Shown here one piece after another: positions 26,188 through 36,841 of a DNA stretch of 64,000 bases (position 1 is the first letter of the stretch; every line of letters starts with the position of its first letter). Below the pieces are notes generated by a model. It saw only the letters and a program-made list of their open reading frames with translations, was not told the origin of the DNA and ran no database searches. The position numbers and the translations under genes are program-made. This DNA is from Croceicoccus sp. (GTDB taxonomy: Bacteria; Pseudomonadota; Alphaproteobacteria; Sphingomonadales; Sphingomonadaceae), in contig NZMY01000027.1 in NCBI GenBank assembly GCA_002694745.1, positions 62,001 through 126,000 on the forward strand. Reading direction: 5' to 3'.

Positions 26188-28767
26188 TCAGGCCACGACG
26201 ATGTTGAGCGCTCCGTCCCCCTCGTCGATCTTCACCGTCGATCCGTCGGGGATCTGTCCGCCCAGCAGCATATCGGCCAGCGGATCCTGCAGGTAACGCT
26301 GGACCGCACGCTTGAGCGGACGCGCGCCATAGACCGGATCGTACCCGACCCGCCCCAGCCAGCGCTTCGCCGCATCGGTCAGGTCCAGTACGATCTTGCG
26401 GTCCTTCAGCAGCTTCTGCACGCGCTTGACCTGGATCTCGACGATCGGCGCCATGTGCTCGGCGGCAAGTCGGTGGAACAGGATGATCTCGTCCAGCCGG
26501 TTGAGGAACTCGGGGCGGAAATGCCCGCGCACCACGTCCATCACCTGCGGCTCGACATCGGCAACCTTTTGCCCGTCGTCCATATTGGCAAGGTACTGGC
26601 TGCCCAGGTTCGAGGTCAGGATGATCAACGTGTTCGAGAAATCGACCACGCGGCCCTGCCCGTCGGTCAGGCGTCCGTCGTCCAGCACCTGCAGCAGCAC
26701 GTTGAAAACGTCGCTGTGCGCCTTCTCAACCTCGTCGAACAGCACCACCTGGTACGGCCTGCGCCGCACCGCCTCGGTCAAGACGCCGCCTTCCTCGTAG
26801 CCGACATAGCCCGGGGGCGCGCCGATCAGACGGGCGACCGCATGCTTCTCCATGAACTCCGACATGTCGATGCGGACCATGGCGCTGTCGTCGTCGAACA
26901 GGAATTCGGCCAGCGCCTTGGTCAGCTCGGTCTTGCCGACGCCCGTGGGGCCCAGGAACAGGAAGCTGCCCAGCGGCCGGTTCGGATCCTGCAGACCCGC
27001 ACGCGCACGGCGCACCGCCTTGGATACCGCCTGCACGGCCTGCTCCTGCCCGATGACGCGGGTGCCGATCACCTCCTCCATCTTGAGGAGCTTCTCGCGC
27101 TCGCCCTCCATCATCCGGTCGACCGGTACGCCGGTCCAGCGGCTGACGACGCCGGCGATGTCATCCTCGGTCACTTCCTCGCGCAGCAGCGCGTTCTCGC
27201 TCTGCGCGCTGGCTTCGGACAGCCGTTTCTCCAGAGCCGGGATCTTGCCGTATGACAGCTCGCCCGCCTTGGCGAGATCGCCCGCGCGCTGCGCCTGCTC
27301 CAGCTCGATGCGGGCCTGGTCCAGCTCTTCCTTAATCTTGCCTTCGGCCGCGATCTTGTCGCGCTCGTTCTGCCAGCGGGTGGTCAGCTCGCTCGACTGC
27401 TGCTCAAGGTTCGCCAGCTCCTCGCGCAGCGCGGCCAGCCGGTCCTGCGACGCGGAATCGGTCTCCTTCGACAGCGCCGATTCCTCGATCTTCAGCTGGA
27501 TGATCCGGCGGTCGAGGTTCTCAATCTCCTCGGGCTTGGACTCCACCTCCATGCGGATGCGGCTGGCGGCCTCATCCATCAGGTCGATCGCCTTGTCGGG
27601 CAGGAATCGGTCCGAGATATAGCGGTTCGACAGGGTCGCGGCCGCGACGATCGCGCCATCGGTGATGCGCACGCCGTGGTGAAGCTCGTATTTCTCCTTC
27701 AGCCCTCGCAGGATCGAGACCGTGTCTTCCACGGTCGGCTCGCCTACGAACACGGGCTGGAAACGGCGCTGCAGCGCAGGGTCCTTCTCGACATATTTCT
27801 GGTATTCATCCAGCGTGGTCGCGCCGATGCAATGCAGCTCTCCGCGGGCCAGCGCAGGCTTCAGCAGATTGCCCGCATCCATCGCGCCTTCGGATTTGCC
27901 CGCGCCGATCAGCGTGTGCATCTCGTCGATGAACAGGATGATCTCGCCCTCGGCGCCCTTCACCTCGTCCAGCACGCTCTTCAGCCGTTCCTCGAACTCG
28001 CCGCGATATTTCGCGCCCGCGATCAGGCTGCCCATGTCGAGCGCCATCAGGCGGCGATCCTTCAGCGAATCGGGCACGTCGCCATTGGCGATACGCAGCG
28101 CCAGCCCCTCGGCAATGGCCGTCTTGCCGACGCCGGGTTCGCCGATCAGTGCGGGATTGTTCTTGGTGCGGCGGGCCAGGATCTGCACCGTGCGGCGGAT
28201 TTCCTCGTCGCGCCCGATCACGGGATCCAGCTTGCCCTCGCGCGCGGCCTCGGTCAGGTCGCGGGCGTATTTTTCCAGCGCGTCATAGCTTTCCTCGGCG
28301 CTGGCGGTATCGGCCTTGCGCCCGCCGCGCAGCTCGGTAATCGCGGCCTCCAGCGCCTGCGGCGTGAGGTTCGCAGCCTTCAGCGCCTGCCCCGCCGGGG
28401 TCGTCGTCGCCAGCGTCAGCGCCAGCAGCAGCCGTTCGACCGTGACATAGCTGTCGCCCGATTTGGTCGCCAGCTGCTCGGCCTGGTCCAGCACGCGCAC
28501 GGCGTCGTTATCGAGGCCGGGCGTCTGCTGCGCCCCGCCGCCCGACACCGCCGGGATCTTGCCCAGCGCGACATCGACCTCTGCCTGCGCGAAGCCGGGA
28601 TTGCCGCCCGCGCGCTGGATCAGGCTCGATGCCATGCCTTCGCCGTCTTCCAGCAAGGCTTTCAGAATATGGGTCGGGCTGATCCGCTGATGGTTCATGC
28701 GGATCGCGACGGTCTGCGCGGCCTGCAGGAAGCCCTTTGCGCGGTCGGTAAACTTTTCGAGATTCAT
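26188..28767 (-). CDS. clpB: ATP-dependent disaggregase ClpB
   Basis: 859 aa, full length. AAA+ chaperone that extracts proteins from aggregates with DnaK. Seen: the N-terminal Clp domain (1-150), Walker A of AAA-1 GEPGVGKT (209-216), the coiled-coil middle domain (about 400-520, rich in Glu/Arg/Leu) that separates ClpB from ClpA, a second Walker [10 protein letters not shown] near 610, and the C-terminal small domain. A heat-shock-type promoter lies upstream. Divergent from the M16 peptidase. Confidence 0.98.
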   Translation of the reverse strand: MNLEKFTDRAKGFLQAAQTVAIRMNHQRISPTHILKALLEDGEGMASSLIQRAGGNPGFAQAEVDVALGKIPAVSGGGAQQTPGLDNDAVRVLDQAEQLATKSGDSYVTVERLLLALTLATTTPAGQALKAANLTPQALEAAITELRGGRKADTASAEESYDALEKYARDLTEAAREGKLDPVIGRDEEIRRTVQILARRTKNNPALIGEPGVGKTAIAEGLALRIANGDVPDSLKDRRLMALDMGSLIAGAKYRGEFEERLKSVLDEVKGAEGEIILFIDEMHTLIGAGKSEGAMDAGNLLKPALARGELHCIGATTLDEYQKYVEKDPALQRRFQPVFVGEPTVEDTVSILRGLKEKYELHHGVRITDGAIVAAATLSNRYISDRFLPDKAIDLMDEAASRIRMEVESKPEEIENLDRRIIQLKIEESALSKETDSASQDRLAALREELANLEQQSSELTTRWQNERDKIAAEGKIKEELDQARIELEQAQRAGDLAKAGELSYGKIPALEKRLSEASAQSENALLREEVTEDDIAGVVSRWTGVPVDRMMEGEREKLLKMEEVIGTRVIGQEQAVQAVSKAVRRARAGLQDPNRPLGSFLFLGPTGVGKTELTKALAEFLFDDDSAMVRIDMSEFMEKHAVARLIGAPPGYVGYEEGGVLTEAVRRRPYQVVLFDEVEKAHSDVFNVLLQVLDDGRLTDGQGRVVDFSNTLIILTSNLGSQYLANMDDGQKVADVEPQVMDVVRGHFRPEFLNRLDEIILFHRLAAEHMAPIVEIQVKRVQKLLKDRKIVLDLTDAAKRWLGRVGYDPVYGARPLKRAVQRYLQDPLADMLLGGQIPDGSTVKIDEGDGALNIVVA

Positions 28768-28841
28768 GGGTTTTGCCCCTCACTGCCCTTATGGCCAATT
28801 GCCGCCAAAGGCCCATCAAGCGGCACCTTCGGCAAGCAGCT

Positions 28842-28869
28842 AGATAGTGTTGCCAATTTGCAACACAAG
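28842..28869 (-). promoter_or_regulatory. Candidate RpoH (sigma-32) promoter of clpB
   Basis: On the minus strand CTTG is followed after exactly 17 bases by ACTATCT. The alphaproteobacterial RpoH consensus as I know it is CTTG, 17-18 bases, CYTATNT, so only the first base of the -10 differs. It would give a leader of roughly 70 nt. clpB is a standard heat-shock gene. Confidence 0.55.
28847..28866. promoter_or_regulatory. Inverted repeat GTGTTGC-N6-GCAACAC inside the clpB promoter
   Basis: Perfect 7-bp arms around the spacer CAATTT. It fills the region between the two promoter boxes, where a bound repressor would block polymerase. The core matches the repeat upstream of the TonB receptor. Confidence 0.4.
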
Positions 28870-29126
28870 GGCCGGCCGGTGGAATTTTGTCGGCGCATCC
28901 AGACCCCTTGGCAGATTTTGGCGGATCGCCTTCGATTTCAAGAGCCGATTGCAGAGAGCGGATCGACAAAACGCCGATTCCGTTCGACGGGCGACCGCTA
29001 TTGGCTGGAATCCGCCGGTTCTTTTGATAACAGTAGATACTAATCGCACAGCGCACATCTCCGGCCGATCCGCGACCGGCGTCTTTGCGAAACCATGCGT
29101 GCGCGTGACATTGGACTGGAGAAACC

Positions 29127-32048
29127 ATGCGTCTTACCAACAGGCTGCTTGTCGCCGCCTCTGCCCTGTCAATGATGGCCGCGTCATCCATGGCCGTACC
29201 GGGCGCCGCCATTGCGAAACAGGCCGCGCCCGCCGCAGCCCCGCAAAGCGAGGTCCAGCCCGCGCCCCTGTCCGAACTGATCGCGGGCGTCGATATTCCC
29301 TATGACATGTTCAAGCTGGCGAACGGGCTGACCGTCCTGGTGCACGAGGATCGCTCGACCCCGGTGGTGGCGGTGTCGGTCTGGTACGGCGTCGGGTCCA
29401 AGCACGAGCCAGAGGGCAAGACCGGTTTCGCGCATCTGTTCGAGCATCTGATGTTCAACGGATCCGAAAACGCGCCGGGCGATTTCTTCGAACCGCTGGA
29501 GCAGGTCGGCGCCACCGATTACAACGGCACGACCTGGTTCGACCGCACCAACTATTTCGAAACCGTGCCGACCGGCGCGCTCGACCGCGCGCTGTTCCTA
29601 GAAAGCGACCGCATGGGCCATCTGCTGGGCGCGGTGACGCAGGAAAACCTCGATAACCAGATCGGCGTGGTCCAGAACGAGAAGCGGCAGGGCGACAACC
29701 AGCCCTTCGGCCTCGTCGAATATGAGCAGCTTGAGACGCTTTATCCCTCGGGCCATCCGTATCACCATTCGACCATCGGCTCGATGGAAGACCTGTCGAG
29801 CGCGACGCTGGACGATGTGAAGAGCTGGTTCACCGGCCATTACGGCCCCAACAATGCCGTGCTTGTGCTGGCGGGCGACATCGATACCGCCACCGCCAAG
29901 CAGAAGGTGAACACATGGTTCGGCGCGATCCCTGCAGGACCGGCGATCGAAGATGTCGAGGCCCCGGTGCCAACGCTGGACGCACCGGTGTCGAAGGTGA
30001 TCTACGACCAGGTGTCCACCCCGCGCGTCTATCGCATGTGGGCGATTCCCGGCCTTAACGACAAGGACACCGTCCCGCTGGAAATGGCGGCGCGCGTGCT
30101 GGGCGGGCTGGCATCTTCGCGCCTCGATAACGAGCTGGTGCGCGGCAAGCAGCTGGCCGTCAGCGTCGTCGCGCAGGCCAGCAATTTCGCGCAGGCCGGT
30201 CAGTTCGAGGTCTATGCCGATCTGAAACCCGGCGTCGAACTTGCCGATCTTGAGGCCGCTCTGGATGCCGAGATCGCCAAACTCGTACTCGAAGGGCCGA
30301 CGGCCGACGAGTTGCAGCGCGCGGCGACGCAATTCGCCGCCGTCGAGATCCGCGGGCTGGAATCGCTGGGCGGTTTCAACGGCAAGGCGCCGACGCTGGC
30401 GCAGGGCCTGCTCTATTCGGACGACCCGGAATTCTACAAGAAGCGGCTTGCCCGCATCGCCTCGGTTACGCCCGCAGAAGTGCAGGACGCGGCGCAGCGC
30501 TGGCTCGACCGGCCGGTTTTCCGCCTGACGGTCATGCCCGGCACGCGCAAGGAAGGCGGCGAGAACCGGGGCGGCTATCTCACCGGCAAGGCCCCGCCGA
30601 TGCGCGCGCCCGAATATTACTGGCAGCCCGGCAGCCTGACGGGCCCGGTCGTCGCCGCGCCCAGCGCCGAGCCCGACCGGTCGTCGATGCCGGCGATGGA
30701 CGATCTGGCGCCGCTCGACTTCCCCGATATCCAGCGCGCCGTGCTGGACAATGGGATGCAGATCTATCTGGCGCAGCGCGAAGGCGTTCCCGTTGTCACC
30801 GCGCAGCTCAGCTTCGATGCGGGTATTGCCGCCGATCCCAAGGATGCGCTGGGCACCCAGTCGCTGATGCTGCAGACGATGGAGGCGGGCACCACCTCGC
30901 TCGACGCCACCGAACTGGCGATCGCGCAGGAACGTCTGGGCGCATCGATCAGCGCCAGCGCCAATCGCGACAACACGATCTTTACGCTCTCGGCGCTCGA
31001 ACCCAACCTCGGTCCCAGCTTCTCGCTGCTGGCCGATTACGTGCGCAATCCCGCGTTCGACGCCAGCGAGCTTGAGCGCGTGCGCAGCCAGCAGCTGAAC
31101 CGCATCAATGCGGAGAACACGCAGCCGCTGTCGATCGCGCAAAAGGTACTGATGCCCGCGATCTACGGCCCGGCGCATCCCTATGGCGTCCCGCCGAGCG
31201 GACTTGGCGAGGCCGATATCGTGGCGGGACTGACCGCGCAGGACCTGCGTGCATTCCACGCGACCTGGCTGCGTCCGGACAAGGCGCGGCTCTATGTCGT
31301 GGGCGATGTGTCCATGGCGGAAGTGACGACGCTCGCCAATCAGGCCTTCGGCAATTGGGCGCGTCCGGCGGCGCCCGCTCCGACCAAGTCGTTCGAAGTG
31401 GCCATTCCCCAGCCGCAGCCGCGCGTGATCTTGGTCGACCGTCCGGCCTCTCCGCAGTCTATGATCTTCGCGGGCAAGGTGATCGACAAGAAGGGCACCG
31501 ACGATCTCGTCGCGCTGGATGCGGCGAACAATGTGCTGGGCGGCAGCTTCCTGTCGCGGCTCAATTCGGACCTGCGCGAGACCAAGGGCTGGTCCTATGG
31601 CGTGAGCAGCATCCTGTTGAGGCCGGAAGAGCAGGTTGCCTTTGCGCTCTATGCGCCTGTTCAGGCGGACCGCACGGGCGATTCCATCGCGGCGCTGCGC
31701 GACGGGGTGAACAGCTTCCTGACCAGTGACGGGGTGAAGCAGGACGAACTAATCCGCACGGTGAACAGCGAAGTGCGCGGCCTGCCCGGCACGTTCGAGA
31801 CGAGCGCGGGCGTGCTGGCCGGCCTCGTCAACATCATCGAGCTGGACCGGCCCGATAATTACTATGAGCTGCTGCCCGCGAAATATGACGCGCTGACGCC
31901 GCCCTTGCTCGACCAAGTGGCGCGGGAGCAGAAGCTGTCGGACGGGCTCGTCTGGGTCGTGGTGGGCGATGCCGCCACCGTTCGGCCGCAGCTCGACCAG
32001 CTTGGGCTGACTGTGGAAACCGCGACGGTGGGAAGCGAGGAGGAATAA
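29127..32048 (+). CDS. M16-family zinc peptidase, double-domain, secreted
   Basis: 973 aa. Seen: a signal peptide (MRLTNRLLVAASALSMMAAS) with Ala-rich region; N-terminal M16 half with the inverted zinc motif HLFEH (103-107) and distal ligand Glu185 (VVQNEKRQG); a linker near 490-530; and a C-terminal M16 half (from DNGMQIYLAQREGVPVVTAQ) that lacks HxxEH, as usual in these pitrilysin-like two-half enzymes. A periplasmic oligopeptide-degrading role is inferred. Single gene ended by a strong terminator. Confidence 0.93.
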   Translation: MRLTNRLLVAASALSMMAASSMAVPGAAIAKQAAPAAAPQSEVQPAPLSELIAGVDIPYDMFKLANGLTVLVHEDRSTPVVAVSVWYGVGSKHEPEGKTGFAHLFEHLMFNGSENAPGDFFEPLEQVGATDYNGTTWFDRTNYFETVPTGALDRALFLESDRMGHLLGAVTQENLDNQIGVVQNEKRQGDNQPFGLVEYEQLETLYPSGHPYHHSTIGSMEDLSSATLDDVKSWFTGHYGPNNAVLVLAGDIDTATAKQKVNTWFGAIPAGPAIEDVEAPVPTLDAPVSKVIYDQVSTPRVYRMWAIPGLNDKDTVPLEMAARVLGGLASSRLDNELVRGKQLAVSVVAQASNFAQAGQFEVYADLKPGVELADLEAALDAEIAKLVLEGPTADELQRAATQFAAVEIRGLESLGGFNGKAPTLAQGLLYSDDPEFYKKRLARIASVTPAEVQDAAQRWLDRPVFRLTVMPGTRKEGGENRGGYLTGKAPPMRAPEYYWQPGSLTGPVVAAPSAEPDRSSMPAMDDLAPLDFPDIQRAVLDNGMQIYLAQREGVPVVTAQLSFDAGIAADPKDALGTQSLMLQTMEAGTTSLDATELAIAQERLGASISASANRDNTIFTLSALEPNLGPSFSLLADYVRNPAFDASELERVRSQQLNRINAENTQPLSIAQKVLMPAIYGPAHPYGVPPSGLGEADIVAGLTAQDLRAFHATWLRPDKARLYVVGDVSMAEVTTLANQAFGNWARPAAPAPTKSFEVAIPQPQPRVILVDRPASPQSMIFAGKVIDKKGTDDLVALDAANNVLGGSFLSRLNSDLRETKGWSYGVSSILLRPEEQVAFALYAPVQADRTGDSIAALRDGVNSFLTSDGVKQDELIRTVNSEVRGLPGTFETSAGVLAGLVNIIELDRPDNYYELLPAKYDALTPPLLDQVAREQKLSDGLVWVVVGDAATVRPQLDQLGLTVETATVGSEEE

Positions 32049-32073
32049 CCCCCCTCGCCCCGGCGGCATAAAC

Positions 32074-32111
32074 AAAAGGGGCGCCGGTCGGACATGACCG
32101 GCGCCCCTTTT
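32074..32111. terminator. Bidirectional terminator, M16 peptidase / gatB
   Basis: A perfect 16-bp stem AAAAGGGGCGCCGGTC / GACCGGCGCCCCTTTT with loop GGACAT, between convergent genes. Confidence 0.95.
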
Positions 32112-32137
32112 CGATTGGCAGCGTCGTGGCGCGAAAA

Positions 32138-33628
32138 TCAGCCCAGCTTGGTCTTCAGCACCTCGTTCACCACGGCGGGATTGCCCTTGCCCTTCATGGC
32201 CTTCATCGTCTGTCCGACGAAGAAGCCGAACAGCTTGTCCTTGCCGCCGCGATATTCGGCGACCTTGTCCTCGTTCGCGGCCAGCACCTCGTCGATCACC
32301 GCCTCGATCGCGCCGGTGTCGCTGTTCTGCTTCAGCCCCTCGGTCTCGGCAATCTCGTCCGGTTCGCGGCCGGTCTTCAGGACGATCTCGTAGATCTCCT
32401 TCGCCTGCCCGCCCGACACGACATTGGCCGCCGCCAGCGCCAGGATGCCCGCATTGGCCGCGGTGGTATCGTTCGCCTCGACCGCGCCTTCGGTGGCGTT
32501 CTTCACGCCCGGCGCGACCGACAGCACCCAGTTGGCCACCTGCGTCGCGACATCCTTTTCAGGCTTGCCGGTCCTGTCGGCGGTTGCCGCCAGCACATCC
32601 TCGAACCGTTTGTAGACATCGACGTCGGCGGTCAGCTGGTTCGCGTTATAGGCGGTCAGCCCCAGCTCGCTTTCGTAACGGTGGCGCTTGGCGTCGGGCA
32701 GTTCGGGCAGCGATTCGCGGCAATCGTGCAGGAACGCATCGTCCAGCTCCAGCGGCAGCAGGTCCGGATCGGGGAAATAGCGATAGTCATGCGCGTCTTC
32801 CTTCGACCGCATGGTGCGCGTGGTGCCGGTGTCGGGATCGAACAGGCGTGTTTCCTGATCGACCTTGCCGCCCGATTCCAGCACGTCGACCTGCCGGTTC
32901 GCCTCATACTCGATGACCTGCATCACGAAGCGGACGGAATTGACGTTCTTCGTCTCGGTCCGCGTGCCGAATTCCTCGCCCGGCTTGCGGACGGACACAT
33001 TGACGTCGGCCCGCATCGAGCCTTCCTCCATGTTCCCGTCGCACGAACCAACGTAACGCAGGATCGAGCGCAGCTTGCGCACATAGGCCCCGGCCTCTGC
33101 CGGAGAGCGCATTTCTGGCTTCGACACGATCTCCATCAGCGCGACGCCGCTGCGGTTGAGGTCGACATAGGACATGGTCGGATGCTGGTCGTGCATCAGC
33201 TTGCCCGCGTCCTGCTCGACATGGATGCGCTCGACCCCGATGCGCTTGGTGTTCTCGGGATTCTTGTCGTCCAGCGCGATGTCCAGGTGCCCCTCGCCCA
33301 CCAGCGGGTGATAGAGCTGGCTGATCTGGTAGCCCTGCGGCAGGTCGGCGTAGAAATAGTTCTTGCGGTCGAACCGGCTCCACTTGTTGATCTGCGCGTC
33401 GATCGCCATGCCGGTGCGCACCGCCTGCCGGATGCATTCGCGGTTCGGCACGGGCAGCATGCCCGGCATCGCGGCATCGACAAGGCTGACCTGCGTATTG
33501 GGCTCCGCCCCGAACGCGGTCGCGGCGCCGGAAAACAGCTTGGCCTGCGAAGTGACCTGCGCGTGGACCTCAAGGCCGATCACGACCTCCCACTCGCCCG
33601 TTGCGCCGTGAATACGATATTCGCTCAT
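32138..33628 (-). CDS. gatB: Aspartyl/glutamyl-tRNA amidotransferase subunit B
   Basis: 496 aa. Kinase/transamidase subunit of GatCAB, which converts Glu-tRNA-Gln (and Asp-tRNA-Asn) to the amidated forms. Seen: [20 protein letters not shown] near the N-terminus, [28 protein letters not shown], and the C-terminal YqeY-like tail ending [18 protein letters not shown]. Its start overlaps by 4 nt (ATGA) the stop of an extra 79-aa gene that separates it from gatA. Confidence 0.97.
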   Translation of the reverse strand: MSEYRIHGATGEWEVVIGLEVHAQVTSQAKLFSGAATAFGAEPNTQVSLVDAAMPGMLPVPNRECIRQAVRTGMAIDAQINKWSRFDRKNYFYADLPQGYQISQLYHPLVGEGHLDIALDDKNPENTKRIGVERIHVEQDAGKLMHDQHPTMSYVDLNRSGVALMEIVSKPEMRSPAEAGAYVRKLRSILRYVGSCDGNMEEGSMRADVNVSVRKPGEEFGTRTETKNVNSVRFVMQVIEYEANRQVDVLESGGKVDQETRLFDPDTGTTRTMRSKEDAHDYRYFPDPDLLPLELDDAFLHDCRESLPELPDAKRHRYESELGLTAYNANQLTADVDVYKRFEDVLAATADRTGKPEKDVATQVANWVLSVAPGVKNATEGAVEANDTTAANAGILALAAANVVSGGQAKEIYEIVLKTGREPDEIAETEGLKQNSDTGAIEAVIDEVLAANEDKVAEYRGGKDKLFGFFVGQTMKAMKGKGNPAVVNEVLKTKLG

Positions 33629-33864
33629 TCTTCGTCCCAGTTCAGTTCGGCAGCGCGCTTGATCGCGGCGAATTGCTTGTCGAGGATCGGCATGATCCGC
33701 GACGAGAGTTCGTCCGGCAGATGCTCCAGAGTCCGGGCCACGCCCTCCAGCGACACATCGACGTCGCGCGGCGAGACGAGGCCCGTGCTCGCGATCATCC
33801 GGATCGACTGCAGCGAGGCGTTCAGCGATGCCATCGCCAGAGTATATTCCGGCGAGACGTTCAC
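33625..33864 (-). CDS. Unrecognised 79-aa protein encoded between gatA and gatB
   Basis: Starts at a GTG (33864) that overlaps the gatA stop (GTGA), and its stop overlaps the gatB ATG (ATGA); the 4-nt overlaps on both sides argue strongly that it is translated. Seen: [20 protein letters not shown], then [20 protein letters not shown], and [20 protein letters not shown]. It looks fully helical, acidic at the C-terminus (NWDEE), with no signal peptide or Cys. I do not recognise a family. Position suggests co-expression with GatCAB; a structural role in that complex is possible but unproven. Confidence 0.7.
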   Translation of the reverse strand: MNVSPEYTLAMASLNASLQSIRMIASTGLVSPRDVDVSLEGVARTLEHLPDELSSRIMPILDKQFAAIKRAAELNWDEE

Positions 33865-35345
33865 CACCACCGATCCGGCGTCGCCACGAAACCAGCCGCC
33901 TTCTCGATCGCCAGACCTGCGTTCAGCACGCCCTGCTCGTCGAAGGCCCTGCCGATGATCTGCAGGCCCAGCGGCAGACCCTCGCGGTTCATGCCGGCCG
34001 GAACGCTCATCGCCGGCAGCCCGGCCAGCGACGCGGGCACCGCGAACACGTCGTTCAGATACATCGCCAGCGGATCGCTCGTCTTCTCGCCCAGCGCGAA
34101 GGCCGCGGTGGGGCAGGTCGGGGCCAGAATCACGTCGCACTGCTCGAAAGCCTTGGCGAAGTCCTGCGCGATCAGCGTGCGGATCTTCTGCGCCTGGTTG
34201 TAATAGGCGTCGTAGAAGCCCGCGCTCAGCACATAGGTGCCGATCATGATACGGCGCTTGACCTCGGGCCCGAAGCCGTCGGCGCGGGTCGCGGCATACA
34301 TGTCCTGCAGACCGGCGCCATCGGGCAGGTCGCGCAAGCCGTAACGCACGCCGTCATAGCGCGCGAGGTTCGAGGACGCCTCGGCCGGCGCGATGATGTA
34401 ATAGGCGGGCAGCGCATATTTGGTATGCGGCAGCGAGATATCGACGATCTCGGCGCCTGCGTCCTTCATCCACGCAATGCCGTCGTCCCAGCTTTTCGCG
34501 ACATCCTCGTCCATCCCGTCCATGCGGTATTCGCGCGGGATGCCGATGCGCTTGCCCTTCATGTCGGGGTTCAGTCCCGCTTCCCATTCGGGCACCGGCA
34601 TGTCGAGCGAGGTCGCATCCTTGGGATCGAATCCCGCCATCGCCTCAAGCATGATCGCACAGTCGCGCGTGTCGCGCGCCATCGGCCCCGCCTGGTCAAG
34701 GCTGGACGCGAACGCCACCACGCCCCAGCGCGAGCAGCGGCCATAGGTCGGCTTGATCCCGGTGATGCCGGTAAAGGCCGCGGGCTGGCGGATCGAACCG
34801 CCGGTATCGGTGCCGGTCGCCGCAGGGGCCAGCCGCGCCGCCACCGCCGCTGACGAACCGCCCGACGAACCGCCGGGGGCCAAGGCAGCATTGCCGCCAT
34901 CCTTGCGCCGCCACGGGCTGATCACATTGCCGAAATAGCTCGTCTCGTTCGACGATCCCATCGCGAACTGATCCAGGTTCAGCTTGCCCAGCATGCCCGC
35001 GCCCGCGTCCCACAATTTCTGCGACACGGTCGATTCGTATTGCGGGGTGAACCCCTCCAGAATGTGGCTGGCCGCGGTGGTCTGCACGCCCTTGGTGGCG
35101 AACAGGTCCTTCATGCCGATCGGCACGCCGCCCATCTTGCCCAGCGGCTCGCCCTTGGCGCGCTTGGCATCGACCGCCTTGGCCGCATCGACCGCCACTT
35201 CGGGGGTCGCCACGATAAAGGCGTTGAGGCTGCTGGCCGCCGCGACATTCGCGTTGAACGCTTCGGCCACCTCGACTGCGGTGAATTCGCCGCCCGCGAC
35301 ACCGTCGCGGATCGCCGCGACACCCAGTTCGGTCAGATTGGTCAT
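33861..35345 (-). CDS. gatA: Aspartyl/glutamyl-tRNA amidotransferase subunit A
   Basis: 494 aa. Amidase-signature glutaminase subunit of GatCAB that releases ammonia from Gln or Asn. The Lys/cis-Ser/Ser triad is present: Lys in IGMKDLF, cis-Ser in the [13 protein letters not shown] block and Ser preceded by [15 protein letters not shown]. Also [13 protein letters not shown]. Coupled to gatC through TAATG and to the following 79-aa gene through GTGA. Confidence 0.97.
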   Translation of the reverse strand: MTNLTELGVAAIRDGVAGGEFTAVEVAEAFNANVAAASSLNAFIVATPEVAVDAAKAVDAKRAKGEPLGKMGGVPIGMKDLFATKGVQTTAASHILEGFTPQYESTVSQKLWDAGAGMLGKLNLDQFAMGSSNETSYFGNVISPWRRKDGGNAALAPGGSSGGSSAAVAARLAPAATGTDTGGSIRQPAAFTGITGIKPTYGRCSRWGVVAFASSLDQAGPMARDTRDCAIMLEAMAGFDPKDATSLDMPVPEWEAGLNPDMKGKRIGIPREYRMDGMDEDVAKSWDDGIAWMKDAGAEIVDISLPHTKYALPAYYIIAPAEASSNLARYDGVRYGLRDLPDGAGLQDMYAATRADGFGPEVKRRIMIGTYVLSAGFYDAYYNQAQKIRTLIAQDFAKAFEQCDVILAPTCPTAAFALGEKTSDPLAMYLNDVFAVPASLAGLPAMSVPAGMNREGLPLGLQIIGRAFDEQGVLNAGLAIEKAAGFVATPDRWW

Positions 35346-35647
35346 TATTCGATCACCTTGGGCACGCCAAAGAAACCGTGCTCGGCGGCGGGCGCGTTGG
35401 CCAGCACGTCATCGCGCCGGTTGCCGCCGGTCAGCGGGTCGGCATCGACCACGTCGTCGCGCAGGCGCAGCGTGTTGGGAATGACCGCGGTCATCGGCTC
35501 GACGCCGGTCACATCGACCTCGCCAAGCTGTTCGACCCAGTCGAGGATCTGGTTGAGTTCGGGAACGAACGCCTCGGCTTCCCCGTCGCGCAGGGCGATG
35601 CGGGCCAGCGAGGCGATCTTTTCGACCGTTGCTTTATCGACAGACAT
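35345..35647 (-). CDS. gatC: Aspartyl/glutamyl-tRNA amidotransferase subunit C
   Basis: 100 aa from ATG 35647 ([20 protein letters not shown]). GatC stabilises the GatA-GatB interface. Seen: the helical N-terminal half with [20 protein letters not shown] and the C-terminal [14 protein letters not shown] and FFGVPKVIE typical of the family. Its stop overlaps the gatA ATG by one base. Confidence 0.96.
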   Translation of the reverse strand: MSVDKATVEKIASLARIALRDGEAEAFVPELNQILDWVEQLGEVDVTGVEPMTAVIPNTLRLRDDVVDADPLTGGNRRDDVLANAPAAEHGFFGVPKVIE

Positions 35648-35706
35648 GGCAGCGCGATTAGCTTGCCATCGCGCCCATGCCAAGCATGTCTTGCAGGGTT
35701 GCGGCG

Positions 35707-36225
35707 TTATTCTCCGGCGGGAACGGCACCCTGCGGCGGCGCCATGCCGCCAAGGCCCATCTGCTGCATCTGCTGCTGGATCGCACGCAGCTCTGCCTCG
35801 GAACGGAAATCGATCAGCTCGACGGTGAAGGTCAGGTCGGCATTGGGGGGAATGCGGTCGCCCGCGCCCTGCGCGCCATAGGCCTGATCCGACGGGATAA
35901 AGACCTCGTAACGGCCGCCGCGCTTCATCTGCTGCAGCGCCTGGCCGAAGCCGGGGACCACGCCCGACACGGGGAAGATCGCACCCTCTGCCGAATCGAA
36001 GACGGTGCCATCGGCCAGCCTGCCTTCGTAATTGACGTTCACGACGTCTTCCATCGTGGGCGATCCGCCGGTGCCTTCGGACAGGGTGGTGACTTCCAGC
36101 CCCTGATAGCGGGTTGCCCATGCGGCGCCCGCGGCCAGCAGAACCGCGATGGCGATACCGATCCAGAGCTTGGAGAGGATACCCTTGCCAATCGGCTGGA
36201 GCGGGACGCGGGTAATTTCCGTCAT
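35707..36225 (-). CDS. FKBP-type peptidyl-prolyl cis-trans isomerase, membrane anchored
   Basis: 172 aa from ATG 36225. Seen: a short basic N-terminus, one transmembrane helix at about residues 19-38, then an FKBP domain ([60 protein letters not shown] followed by ELIDF), and a Gln/Met/Gly-rich tail. The active-site residues Tyr, Asp and Phe of the FKBP fold are present. It probably assists folding in the periplasm, anchored to the inner membrane. It sits 59 nt before gatC on the same strand. Confidence 0.92.
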   Translation of the reverse strand: MTEITRVPLQPIGKGILSKLWIGIAIAVLLAAGAAWATRYQGLEVTTLSEGTGGSPTMEDVVNVNYEGRLADGTVFDSAEGAIFPVSGVVPGFGQALQQMKRGGRYEVFIPSDQAYGAQGAGDRIPPNADLTFTVELIDFRSEAELRAIQQQMQQMGLGGMAPPQGAVPAGE

Positions 36226-36253
36226 GTTTCGATGCGCTTTCGTCAATGGATGC

Positions 36254-36290
36254 AAAAAGGGCGCGGGAAGGATGTTCCCGCGCCCCTTTG
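36254..36290 (-). terminator. Intrinsic terminator after rpsU
   Basis: GGGCGCGGGAA / TTCCCGCGCCC stem; read on the minus strand it ends in TTTTT. It separates rpsU from the FKBP gene. Confidence 0.85.
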
Positions 36291-36355
36291 GCGTATGCGG
36301 CGACAAGGTTCAAGCGGCTAGCGACATCATCGCATCACCGCGCGAACCGGTGTTC

Positions 36356-36562
36356 TTAGCGAACGCCGTCGCGTTCCATCCGCTTGCGCTCCAGCTTGCG
36401 GGCGCGGCGAACGGCAGCGGCCTTTTCGCGGGCGCGCTTCTCGCTAGGCTTTTCGAAGTGACGACGCAGCTTCATTTCGCGATAAACGCCCTCACGCTGC
36501 AGCTTCTTCTTGAGAGCCCGGAGAGCCTGGTCGACATTGTTATCGCGAACGATGATTTGCAT
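36356..36562 (-). CDS. rpsU: 30S ribosomal protein S21
   Basis: 68 aa. Seen: [20 protein letters not shown], then [20 protein letters not shown], and a Lys/Arg-rich C-terminus ending [10 protein letters not shown], all standard for bS21. The protein sits near the 3' end of 16S rRNA and helps initiation. Monocistronic, with its own terminator and a long upstream region containing a structured element. Confidence 0.97.
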   Translation of the reverse strand: MQIIVRDNNVDQALRALKKKLQREGVYREMKLRRHFEKPSEKRAREKAAAVRRARKLERKRMERDGVR

Positions 36563-36649
36563 AAAACGCTGCTACCTCGGTTTCTGTCATGGCACCTGCC
36601 GGCAGCGAATCGCCCGCGAGTACCTATTGAACTGATTAAAATACTGTAG

Positions 36650-36741
36650 GGGCCGAATCCCGACGGGACCGGCCTGAACCGGCGGAGCCGCTACCAGCAC
36701 CCACCTTGTAAAGCAAGCGCGCTTAACAAGGGAATCGGCCC
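36650..36741. ncRNA. Candidate structured RNA or leader upstream of rpsU
   Basis: The outer arms GGGCCGAATCCC (36650-36661) and GGGAATCGGCCC (36730-36741) pair at 11 of 12 positions and enclose 68 nt. Inside are CCTTGT (36704-36709) / ACAAGG (36726-36731) around the palindrome AAGCGCGCTT, and CCGG repeats. The total length is 92 nt. It has no tRNA T-loop, so it is not a tRNA. The strand is uncertain; a leader of rpsU on the minus strand is the simplest reading. Confidence 0.35.
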
Positions 36742-36841
36742 GATGCGTCCACCAACTGTTGTCTTACTACCACAAAAGGGGCATCGGGCGCAAATCCACA
36801 GCAATGCGGACTCGCTGCGCAAGGTCTTTCGCGGCGACTTA

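Larger units (their letters stand above)
28768..29126. other. Divergent intergenic region, clpB / M16 peptidase
   Basis: 359 bases. It contains the candidate RpoH promoter of clpB (28842-28869) and the 20-nt inverted repeat that overlaps it. The half next to the peptidase shows no gene; TTGATAACAG at about 29023-29032 is AT-rich and may belong to a promoter. Confidence 0.6.

Noticed and set aside
36650-36741. tRNA or selenocysteine tRNA
   Set aside because: The length fits, but there is no T-loop (TTCRA), no anticodon arm and no CCA-type end.
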